A stretch of DNA of 64,000 nt from Nitrospirota bacterium (GTDB lineage Bacteria; Nitrospirota; Leptospirillia; Leptospirillales; Leptospirillaceae). The notes under the pieces are model-generated. The model had not been told where the DNA came from, made no database searches, and saw only the letters and a list, made by a program, of their open reading frames with translations. Shown one piece after another: positions 41,290 through 47,943 of this stretch (position 1 is the first letter of the stretch; each line of letters opens with the position of its first letter). The position numbers and the translations under genes were made by a program. Location: assembly GCA_021810805.1 (NCBI GenBank), contig JAJZHW010000001.1, positions 186,001 to 250,000 of the forward strand, given 5' to 3'.

Positions 41290-42747
41290 TCAGTTTCGGA
41301 CGACGGTGATGAGGCGATTGGTCATGTCGAGGCCGTCCATGGTCGCTCCCGAGTCCCGGAAGCGGCACAGCGTTTCAATGACCGTGGGGGTGATTTCTTC
41401 TCCGGGGAGAAGGAGGGGAACCCCGGGGGGGTAGACGGTGACAATATCGGCGGCGGTTCGGCCGGCGGAGTCTTCGAGGGGAAGGGTTTCGTGGGGGGCA
41501 AAAAAGGCCTCCCGGGGAGTCATGCGAAGAAGATTGTCGAAAAAAACCATTGAGGGAACCGGAGGTCGCTGGGAGAGGGTCCTGTTTTCGGTCGAGAGAA
41601 TCTGGAGGGCCGAGACGAGGCGCTCGAGGTCGCCTCGGTGATCGCCGATGCTGACGATGACGAGAACATGATCGATGTCGGCCATCTCCACCTGGATGCC
41701 AAATTCGAGATTGAGGCGCTGGGAGATCTGGTAGCCGGTCACCCCCCATCCCCTCACATCGATGGTGAGCTTTGTTTCATCGAGGTCGTTTTCTCCGGCC
41801 GACAGTGCCTGGATTTCAGTCCGGTTGGCGCACTTGAGCCCGGGAATCTCCCGGATCTTCATCCGGGCCCATCGCGCGAGCTCAAGGGCCCGTCCCAGCA
41901 GTTTGGTGCCTTCCGTCGCCATCTGCATGCGTGCCAGGTCGAGGGAGGCCATCAGAATATACGAGGGGCTGGTGGTCTGAAGATATCGGAGAACGCTCGA
42001 AAGGCGGGGAATGTCGATCCGCTCGGATCGGGCGTGGAGCATGGAGGCCTGGGTCATTCCTCCGATGATCTTGTGCGTCGACTGGACGGCCAGGTCGATC
42101 CCGGCGGCCATCCCCGAAGAGGGAAGCTCGGGATGAAAATGGAGGTGGGGGCCGTGGGCCTCGTCCAGAAGAACTCTTACCCCTCGGGCATGGGCGGCCT
42201 CGGCGACCCTGACCAGATCGACGGTCACTCCGTAGTAGTTGGGGGAGGTGATGTAGAGGGTCCTGATCTCGGGGTGGGCGTCCAGGCTCTCGAGGATGTC
42301 GGCCGTTCCGTAATTGAGGGGAAACGAGGCGTTGTGTCCCGAACGGAAGGGAATGAAGACGGGGCGACAGCCGGTCATGACCATCCCCGAAATCACCGAC
42401 TTGTGCACATTTCGTGTGACGAGAACGGGCTCGTCGGGGGAGAGGGTGGCCACGATCATGGCCTGGTTTCCTCCCGAGGTCCCGTTGACGAGAAAGTACG
42501 ACTGATCGGCACCATAAATGGCCGCCGCCAGCTCCTGGGACTCCTTGATGACCCCTCGAGGTTTCTGGAGGGAATCGACCTCGTCGAGACAGGTCAGGTC
42601 AATGGAGAAGACCCGGGGACCGACAAACTTGCGAAAGCGGGTGGAGATTCCCTTCCCGCTCTTGTGTCCCGGGGTATGAAAGGAGACCTTTCGGCTTTCG
42701 GCGAGGGAGACCATCGCATCGAAAAGAGGTGTTTTGCTTTGGTCCAT
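41290..42747 (-). CDS. speA: Arginine/lysine decarboxylase (wingless Orn/Lys/Arg decarboxylase, PLP)
   Basis: 485 aa, the short group found in Bacillus SpeA. FHTPGHKSGKG at the N-terminus, the PLP-phosphate loop LVNGTSGGNQAMI, Asp/His in LLDEAHGPHLHFHP, and the PLP lysine K226 in QSTHKIIGGMTQ. The C-terminal domain follows (GWGVTGYQISQRLNLEFGIQVEM). Context with speD and speE argues for arginine (agmatine) or lysine (cadaverine) as a precursor of aminopropylated polyamines. Substrate choice cannot be decided by eye. Confidence 0.9.
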   Translation of the reverse strand: MDQSKTPLFDAMVSLAESRKVSFHTPGHKSGKGISTRFRKFVGPRVFSIDLTCLDEVDSLQKPRGVIKESQELAAAIYGADQSYFLVNGTSGGNQAMIVATLSPDEPVLVTRNVHKSVISGMVMTGCRPVFIPFRSGHNASFPLNYGTADILESLDAHPEIRTLYITSPNYYGVTVDLVRVAEAAHARGVRVLLDEAHGPHLHFHPELPSSGMAAGIDLAVQSTHKIIGGMTQASMLHARSERIDIPRLSSVLRYLQTTSPSYILMASLDLARMQMATEGTKLLGRALELARWARMKIREIPGLKCANRTEIQALSAGENDLDETKLTIDVRGWGVTGYQISQRLNLEFGIQVEMADIDHVLVIVSIGDHRGDLERLVSALQILSTENRTLSQRPPVPSMVFFDNLLRMTPREAFFAPHETLPLEDSAGRTAADIVTVYPPGVPLLLPGEEITPTVIETLCRFRDSGATMDGLDMTNRLITVVRN

Positions 42748-42762
42748 GGAGGATCGGATCGC

Positions 42763-43683
42763 CTAGTGGTAGGTAAAGATGGGGTGATTGTCCTCAATGA
42801 TGAGGTTGGCGCTGTCGAGTCCGGCACGGATATGACGGGGAAGGCCAAAGATTCCCTGATGGGCCAGTCCATCGTAGAAGCGAAGGTTGTTCAGGCCGCG
42901 CTCGGCGAGAACTCGGTCAACAACGTCCCGGTTCATGGAGAGGGGGTCAACGCCTTTCGAGGCCAAGGTAAATCCCCAGGGCAGACCAAAGGAGGGGATG
43001 TTGACGGAAAATCCTCGAACCGTGGGAAAGGCAGTCCTCATGGTCTGGTAGACGGAGGAGAAGGCAAGAAGGAAGGGATGGGCCGCGGATCCCGCCTGGA
43101 CAGAAATCGTTCCCCCGGGTGAGAGGTGGTCGCAGGCGATCTTGTAAAACTCCCGGGTGTAGAGAAGGTAGGCCGGCCCTTCCTCCACGGGTTCCGAAAG
43201 GTCGGTGATGATGACATCAAAGATCTCTTTCGATTCTTCGAGGTACTTCCGGGCATCGGTGGAGATGACCTCTGCCCGGGGATCGTCAAAGGCCCCCTGG
43301 TGCCATTCGGGCAGGTGTTCCCGGGAGAGGGAGATGACTTGGTCATCGATGTCCACCATGACGGCACGTTCGACGGTGGGGTGGCGAAGGGCCTCCCGAA
43401 GGGTGGCACCCTCCCCTCCTCCCACGATAAAGACGGAGCGGGGAGCGGGATGGGCGATCATCGCGGGGTGGACCAAGGCCTCGTGGTAGATGAACTCGTC
43501 CTCCTGGGTCGACTGCATCTTTTCGTCGAGGGCCAGGGCTTTTCCATAGACATTCGTCCTGAGAATGTCGACCTTCTGGAACTGGGTTTGACGGGAGACG
43601 ATGATGCCGTCTATTCCGTGCATGTGTCCCAGGGACGGGGCCGCGTACTCAATATACCACTTGGAGGCTCTCGCTTGGCTCAT
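42763..43683 (-). CDS. speE: Spermidine synthase-family aminopropyltransferase
   Basis: 306 aa from ATG 43683; the ORF-track start adds 118 unrelated residues read through speD. KWYIEYAAPSLGHMHGI, ALDEKMQSTQEDEFIYHEALVHP (polyamine-pocket Tyr/His/Asp), VFIVGGGEGATLREALRHP (SAM fold), FDVIITDLSEP (catalytic Asp region). Transfers aminopropyl from decarboxylated SAM to a diamine or agmatine. The coding region overlaps speD by 35 nt. AAAGGA lies about 9 nt upstream. Confidence 0.93.
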   Translation of the reverse strand: MSQARASKWYIEYAAPSLGHMHGIDGIIVSRQTQFQKVDILRTNVYGKALALDEKMQSTQEDEFIYHEALVHPAMIAHPAPRSVFIVGGGEGATLREALRHPTVERAVMVDIDDQVISLSREHLPEWHQGAFDDPRAEVISTDARKYLEESKEIFDVIITDLSEPVEEGPAYLLYTREFYKIACDHLSPGGTISVQAGSAAHPFLLAFSSVYQTMRTAFPTVRGFSVNIPSFGLPWGFTLASKGVDPLSMNRDVVDRVLAERGLNNLRFYDGLAHQGIFGLPRHIRAGLDSANLIIEDNHPIFTYH

Positions 43684-44128
43684 CCGTTTCGATTCCTTTC
43701 CCCTGGTTGTCGGAGCGATTCCCGGAGAGGGCGGTACTTGCCTCCCCTTCGATCTTGTGGGCGATCTTTTCGTTGGAGATCCCGATGATTCCACGCTTGA
43801 TCTCGTGGATGCTGGGATTGTGGGACTGGAAGGCCCGGGCAAGATGGATGGCGGCCACTTCGGGCTGAAGCGTGTCTCCGCAGGTGAAGACGTCAACCGC
43901 GGCATAGCGATATTCGGGCCAGGTATGAATGGCAAGATGGGATTCGGCGATGACAACGACGCCACTGACCCCAAAGGGGCTAAAGTGGTGGAATTTGTCG
44001 TCGACAATGGTGGCTTTGGCCGCCAGTGCGGCTTCAATCATGGCGTTGCGAACGAAATCCGGATCGGAAAGGGAGTCGGACTGACAGTCTTTCAGTTCGA
44101 CGAGAAGCTGTGTTCCCAAAGCGTGCAC
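43649..44128 (-). CDS. speD: S-adenosylmethionine decarboxylase proenzyme (SpeD1 type)
   Basis: 159 aa. Self-cleaves at Glu62-Ser63 (IAESHLAIHTWPEY) to form the pyruvoyl cofactor; His68 and Cys83 (VFTCGD) complete the site at the same positions as in Thermotoga SpeD. Supplies decarboxylated SAM to SpeE. GTG start with AGGGGGTG 6 nt upstream. The C-terminal 35 residues are Ser/Asn/Glu-rich and longer than in most SpeD1. Preceded by a leader of about 300 nt with switch-like pairing (see 44129-44432). Confidence 0.95.
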   Translation of the reverse strand: MHALGTQLLVELKDCQSDSLSDPDFVRNAMIEAALAAKATIVDDKFHHFSPFGVSGVVVIAESHLAIHTWPEYRYAAVDVFTCGDTLQPEVAAIHLARAFQSHNPSIHEIKRGIIGISNEKIAHKIEGEASTALSGNRSDNQGKGIETDEPSESLQVVY

Positions 44129-44432
44129 TCGGCACCCCCTGTCGTGAGGTCGTTAGGTCAACCCGAAGCCCTTTGGCCAGACATGCCAAAGGCCGGGATC
44201 GGTGGCGGTTAAATGACTGCGTTCCTGTCTCCACGAGCGGAAGGTCAACGTGTTGCCGCCGGTCGTGAGAGTTTCGGGGGAAGTCACGACAAAGCTCCTT
44301 TGTTGCAGGGAAAGCCAACGGGTAACGCCGATGGGACACGGTCCTCTTCGGTGCGCTCCGGTCGGTCTTGCAGGACCGTCTTTCTGCCATGGATTCCATT
44401 GTCGGGGCAGAGCCGGTTCCCGGTCAACAATC
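44129..44432 (-). promoter_or_regulatory. Long structured speD leader, candidate translational switch
   Basis: From the predicted start point to the GTG the transcript is about 300 nt with no convincing gene. Transcript segment A (CUUUGUCGUGA, 44294-44284) can pair with B (UCACGAC, 44268-44262), giving a local 7-bp hairpin. It can also pair with C (UCACGACAGGG, 44147-44137), 11 bp with two G-U pairs, and C contains the Shine-Dalgarno. A further stem, CCTTTGGC/GCCAAAGG (44170-44192), lies between. I do not recognise a known riboswitch class. Confidence 0.45.
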
Positions 44433-44438
44433 GGTCAG

Positions 44439-44466
44439 AATATACACGATTTTTTAGGGATTGCAA
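44439..44466 (-). promoter_or_regulatory. Promoter of the speD operon
   Basis: Read on the minus strand: TTGCAA, 16-nt spacer, TATATT, in an AT-rich island. Predicted start point near 44432, about 300 nt before the speD GTG. Confidence 0.65.
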
Positions 44467-44503
44467 GTAATATTTTTATCTTTTAGTTACGGACACTTGG
44501 ATG

Positions 44504-44532
44504 GACTCCGGGAAGATGTTCTCCCCGGAGTC
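44504..44532 (-). terminator. Strong hairpin between two minus-strand genes, possible terminator
   Basis: GACTCCGGGGAGA pairs with TCTTCCCGGAGTC (one mismatch, 3-nt loop). It lies 29 nt past the stop of the secreted-protein gene and before the speD promoter. There is no U tract, so a terminator role is only positional. Confidence 0.45.
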
Positions 44533-44560
44533 GAGATCAGAGTGGAGGATCGATCGCGCA

Positions 44561-45217
44561 TTACGGACGCTTGACGGCCCAGGAGACGACCGGCTGGGTG
44601 TTGATCTGGCGGGTGAAATCGTTGATGAAGTCGGCGAAGGGAAGGATGGCCACCTTATGGGTCTTCCGGACCATGACCTTCACATAGAGGGACTTGTCTC
44701 CGGGGACGTAATGGCCGATCCCGTCGAAGCGGACATAGTTCCCCTTGAAGAGGCTGTTCGACAGAAGGATGACAAAGACTCCCCGGTCGAAGGCGCCATG
44801 CTTGACGAGCTGTCCTTTCTTGTCATAGGCCTTTACGACGATGGCGTCGAGAAGGTTGGGTTCGTTGCGGGGATGCCAGAAGCGAACGGTAATCTCATTG
44901 ATTCCATGGAAAGTTTTCGTGTTGGGAATCACGATCTTTCGGCCCCGGGCATCGACGTAGGGCTTTGTCCGTGTAATGTCCATCCAGAATTGGTTGTAAT
45001 GAAGACGTCGCGAGGGGGCAAAGTCCAGCGAGAGTGTCTTTTCCGTCGACCCCTTCTGGGTGACGAACAGAACTTTCTGTCGCGTGGTTTTTGCCAGAGC
45101 CGTCCCAGCTTCATGCCCGGAGAGAAAAAATGTCGCGCCCAGCATCAGTGCGATCGCCAGAGGGCGGGATCGAAGATCTCGAGCGGACAGGGAGCGGGAG
45201 CGGAAAAAAGAATTCAT
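44561..45217 (-). CDS. Predicted secreted protein of unknown function
   Basis: 218 aa from ATG 45217 after GGAGGATCGC. The signal peptide LAIALMLGATFFLSGHEAGTALAKT ends in an ALA-K type site. The mature part is beta-rich (KTFHGINEITVRFWHPRNEPNLLDAIVVKAYDKKGQLVKHGAFDRGVFVILL). No motif recognised. A well-formed promoter lies upstream, and the gene is monocistronic. Confidence 0.8.
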   Translation of the reverse strand: MNSFFRSRSLSARDLRSRPLAIALMLGATFFLSGHEAGTALAKTTRQKVLFVTQKGSTEKTLSLDFAPSRRLHYNQFWMDITRTKPYVDARGRKIVIPNTKTFHGINEITVRFWHPRNEPNLLDAIVVKAYDKKGQLVKHGAFDRGVFVILLSNSLFKGNYVRFDGIGHYVPGDKSLYVKVMVRKTHKVAILPFADFINDFTRQINTQPVVSWAVKRP

Positions 45218-45350
45218 GCGATCCTCCTTCGGAGCGTTTCTGTCATATTGATCCCCAATGGACGATGGCCCCGGCCTGCCGTTGTTACACCCTTTCCCGA
45301 AGGGCGCACGCAAAGGTTGCCATCGTCGCTTTACGGATCATGTCAAAGGA

Positions 45351-45379
45351 ATTATACTGAAAGACGGGTTTTTTTCAAG
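45351..45379 (-). promoter_or_regulatory. Promoter of the secreted-protein gene
   Basis: Minus strand TTGAAA, 17-nt spacer, perfect TATAAT; the leader to the ATG is about 130 nt. The rest of the 360-bp gap 45218-45577 holds no gene I can support. Confidence 0.7.
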
Positions 45380-45489
45380 GAGCCGGTTCGGAGGGATGCT
45401 TTTTTTTGTCTTTTCCTGGTGGGTGGTTATGTGGCTCCTTCGCTGCGTGATCGCCGATCTTCGCCACGCTCTCACCGTTCCATGCTCTG

Positions 45490-45504
45490 AATGATTTTAT
45501 CATT
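45490..45504. promoter_or_regulatory. Perfect AT-rich palindrome, possible operator
   Basis: AATGAT-TTT-ATCATT, a 6-3-6 inverted repeat about 75 nt before the DUF3109-like gene and upstream of the divergent secreted-protein promoter. It resembles half of a Fur box but is shorter than the 19-bp consensus. Confidence 0.35.
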
Positions 45505-45577
45505 AATATAAGGACACATATCTTCCTTCGGCCGTTTGAGGCCTCCGGGAAGTGTGAGGTCCCATGCCGGAGCCCTG

Positions 45578-46291
45578 ATGTCGACGACCGCCTTTGTTCC
45601 CTTTCCCGGAGTTCGCCCCAACTACGCTGAGATTTCAGGAGTCCTTGTCGATCCGAAATTCTGGACGACCACCTATACCTGTGATGTGGTTCTCCAAAAC
45701 TGTCATTCAACCTGCTGTTACCGCTCGAACATCCTGGCTCCCGGGGAGCGGGCCCGGATCGAGGGGCATATGGAGGGCATCCTTCCGTTCATGGATCCGG
45801 AACGGAGGAAAATCTATGAGACGCGGGGAGGGTTCGAGGCTGTCTGTACCGAACAGTGTCCGGATGGGTGCGAGCTCGACGTGGATGAGGTGGCGGCCAT
45901 GGCCCGCATGTTCCCCCTGGAGGAGGACTATCGATGCAACCTCATCGTTCGCGGTGAGGACCACGACTCCTGTCTCTTCTTGGCAAAGAGCCCCGAAGGA
46001 CTGGAGCACTGTTCGATCCATGCCTATGCCCTGGCGAACGATCTCTCCTGGATGGCCTTGAAACCGGTCGACTGCGTTCAGTATCCGCTCGCCATCTATG
46101 AGGAGAACGGCCGCAAGGTTCTGGGGGTCCAGACCACCCCCTTTCTCTCCCATCTCCCGTGCCATGAGAGTGGCCTGGGCCCCCTCTTCTACGAGTCGAT
46201 GGCTGGAACGATCAAGTTTTTCATGGGCGAGGACTTCTACGATGCGCTCGACCGCCATGTGCGCTCATTGGGAACGCCGTCCCGGTCGTGA
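45578..46291 (+). CDS. Cysteine-rich metal-binding protein (DUF3109/YkgJ-like)
   Basis: 237 aa from ATG 45578 after GGAG. Cysteines cluster in YTCDVVLQNCHSTCCYRSNIL, AVCTEQCPDGCELD, RCNLIVRGEDHDSCLF, HCSIHAYA and DCVQYPL, as in YkgJ/DUF3109 proteins thought to chelate zinc or iron. No signal peptide. Molecular role unknown. pgpA follows 3 nt downstream, so they are probably co-transcribed. Confidence 0.82.
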   Translation: MSTTAFVPFPGVRPNYAEISGVLVDPKFWTTTYTCDVVLQNCHSTCCYRSNILAPGERARIEGHMEGILPFMDPERRKIYETRGGFEAVCTEQCPDGCELDVDEVAAMARMFPLEEDYRCNLIVRGEDHDSCLFLAKSPEGLEHCSIHAYALANDLSWMALKPVDCVQYPLAIYEENGRKVLGVQTTPFLSHLPCHESGLGPLFYESMAGTIKFFMGEDFYDALDRHVRSLGTPSRS

Positions 46292-46294
46292 TTC

Positions 46295-46774
46295 TTGGGT
46301 AGCGCTCCTCTCCGCTCCCCCTGGTTCTGGATCTATTCCACGGGGGGGATCGGAGCCTCTCCCTGGGCTCCGGGAACCCTTGCCAGTGCTGCCTGTGTGC
46401 TCATCTGGCGGCTCGCCCCTTCCCCTGACTGGCGTGTCTTCCTGACCCTTCTCGTCTGTCTCTCCCTTGTGGGGCTTGTGGCATCGGACAGGGCAATCAG
46501 GGAGACGGGGCTCAAAGACCCTTCCGTTGTGGTGATCGACGAATGGCTGGGGCAGGGAGTCGCCCTTCTGGCGGCGCCCCACTCGTGGTCGGGAGCCGGG
46601 CTTGCCTTTGTGTTTTTCCGCGTCTTTGATATCCTGAAGCCCCCCCCGGTCTCCCTTCTCGAGCGGGCTCCTGGAGGAGTGGGGATCATGCTCGATGACG
46701 TGGGAGCCGGTCTCCTTGCGGCCCTGTGCCTTCACTTTTTAATTCTCTTCCTGCCCATTTTGGGGGGAAGATGA
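46295..46774 (+). CDS. pgpA: Phosphatidylglycerophosphatase A
   Basis: 159 aa, TTG start 3 nt after the upstream stop. YSTGGIGASPWAPGTLASA, DPSVVVIDEWLGQGVAL, AFVFFRVFDILKPPPVSLLERAPGGVGIMLDDVGAGLLAA are the PgpA motifs, with catalytic acidic residues in VIDEW and MLDDV. Inner-membrane enzyme making phosphatidylglycerol. Confidence 0.93.
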   Translation: MGSAPLRSPWFWIYSTGGIGASPWAPGTLASAACVLIWRLAPSPDWRVFLTLLVCLSLVGLVASDRAIRETGLKDPSVVVIDEWLGQGVALLAAPHSWSGAGLAFVFFRVFDILKPPPVSLLERAPGGVGIMLDDVGAGLLAALCLHFLILFLPILGGR

Positions 46775-46865
46775 GCGATATGTGCCATCGGAGCGCTTCG
46801 GCCTTCGACAACAATAATCATAACGGCTCAAGGGGCGCGAGCCCCGGAGGCTGGTGGGAGGTCCA

Positions 46866-47939
46866 TTGACGGAGAAGGATTCCAATAAACAGAGATCGCT
46901 CGATCTCGCCCTGTCCCAGATCGAAAAGCAGTTTGGCAAGGGGTCGATCATGAGAATGGGCAAGGATGCCCCGATCATTGAGACCCCGGTCATCTCTTCG
47001 GGTTCCCTGGCCCTGGACATTGCCCTGGGCATCGGGGGCTATCCCAAGGGACGCATCATCGAAATCTATGGGCCTGAGTCTTCGGGAAAGACGACGCTGG
47101 CCCTTCACGCCATTGCCGAGGTTCACAAAAAGAATGGCATGGCCGCCTTCATCGATGCAGAGCATGCCCTGGACCTGGCCTATGCCCGCAAGCTTGGCGT
47201 CAAGACGGAAGATCTCCTTATTGCCCAGCCGGACTCCGGCGAACAGGCCCTGGAAATTGCCGAAACCTTGGTTCGCTCAGGAAGCCTCGACCTGATTGTG
47301 GTGGATTCGGTGGCGGCTCTGGTCCCGAAGGCCGAGCTCGAAGGCGACATGGGAGACTCCCATATGGGCCTTCAGGCGAGGCTGATGAGTCAGGCCCTCA
47401 GGAAGCTGACCTCCTCCATCTCCAAAAGCTCGACGGTGGTGATCTTCATCAATCAGATTCGCATGAAGATCGGGGTGATGTTCGGCAACCCCGAGACCAC
47501 GACCGGGGGAAATGCCCTCAAGTTCTATGCCTCCCAGAGACTCGACATCCGCCGGATCGAGTCCATCAAGGAGGGGGATCACGTCTTGGGGAACCGGGTG
47601 CGGGTGAAGGTCGTCAAAAACAAGATGGCGCCTCCCTTCCGGCAGGCGGAGTTCGACATCTCCTTCAATGAAGGGGTCTCCACCGCTGGCGAGCTCATCG
47701 ATCTCGGAGTTGAGTACGGCCTCCTTGAAAAGAGTGGTTCCTGGTATTCCTATGGCACGGAAAAGATCGGGCAGGGGAAAGAGGCGGTCAAAGCCTACCT
47801 GAAGGCCCATCCCGATCTGGCAAAGAGCCTCGACCGGGCGATCCGGGAAAAGGCAGCACTGCCGGCTCCGTTGGCCTCGGAGCCTGCGGCGGAGAGCTCT
47901 CCCGCACCCAAAAATGCGCGGCGAGGGGGGGGCGAGTAG
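46866..47939 (+). CDS. recA: Recombinase RecA
   Basis: 357 aa from TTG 46866, 4 nt after [23 protein letters not shown] (Walker A), [40 protein letters not shown] (Walker B plus loop L1), [32 protein letters not shown] (loop L2). DNA strand exchange and SOS coprotease. I looked for a LexA box in the 90 nt upstream and found none recognisable. Confidence 0.98.
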   Translation: MTEKDSNKQRSLDLALSQIEKQFGKGSIMRMGKDAPIIETPVISSGSLALDIALGIGGYPKGRIIEIYGPESSGKTTLALHAIAEVHKKNGMAAFIDAEHALDLAYARKLGVKTEDLLIAQPDSGEQALEIAETLVRSGSLDLIVVDSVAALVPKAELEGDMGDSHMGLQARLMSQALRKLTSSISKSSTVVIFINQIRMKIGVMFGNPETTTGGNALKFYASQRLDIRRIESIKEGDHVLGNRVRVKVVKNKMAPPFRQAEFDISFNEGVSTAGELIDLGVEYGLLEKSGSWYSYGTEKIGQGKEAVKAYLKAHPDLAKSLDRAIREKAALPAPLASEPAAESSPAPKNARRGGGE

Positions 47940-47943
47940 CGGC

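Noticed and set aside
44034-44399. 121-codon minus-strand frame across the speD leader
   Set aside because: Extends out of frame into speD, is Arg/Ser-rich and has no ribosome site. A short upstream peptide cannot be fully excluded, but I do not call a gene.
46775-46865. Search for a LexA/SOS box upstream of recA
   Set aside because: No recognisable inverted repeat of the known LexA types was found by eye.
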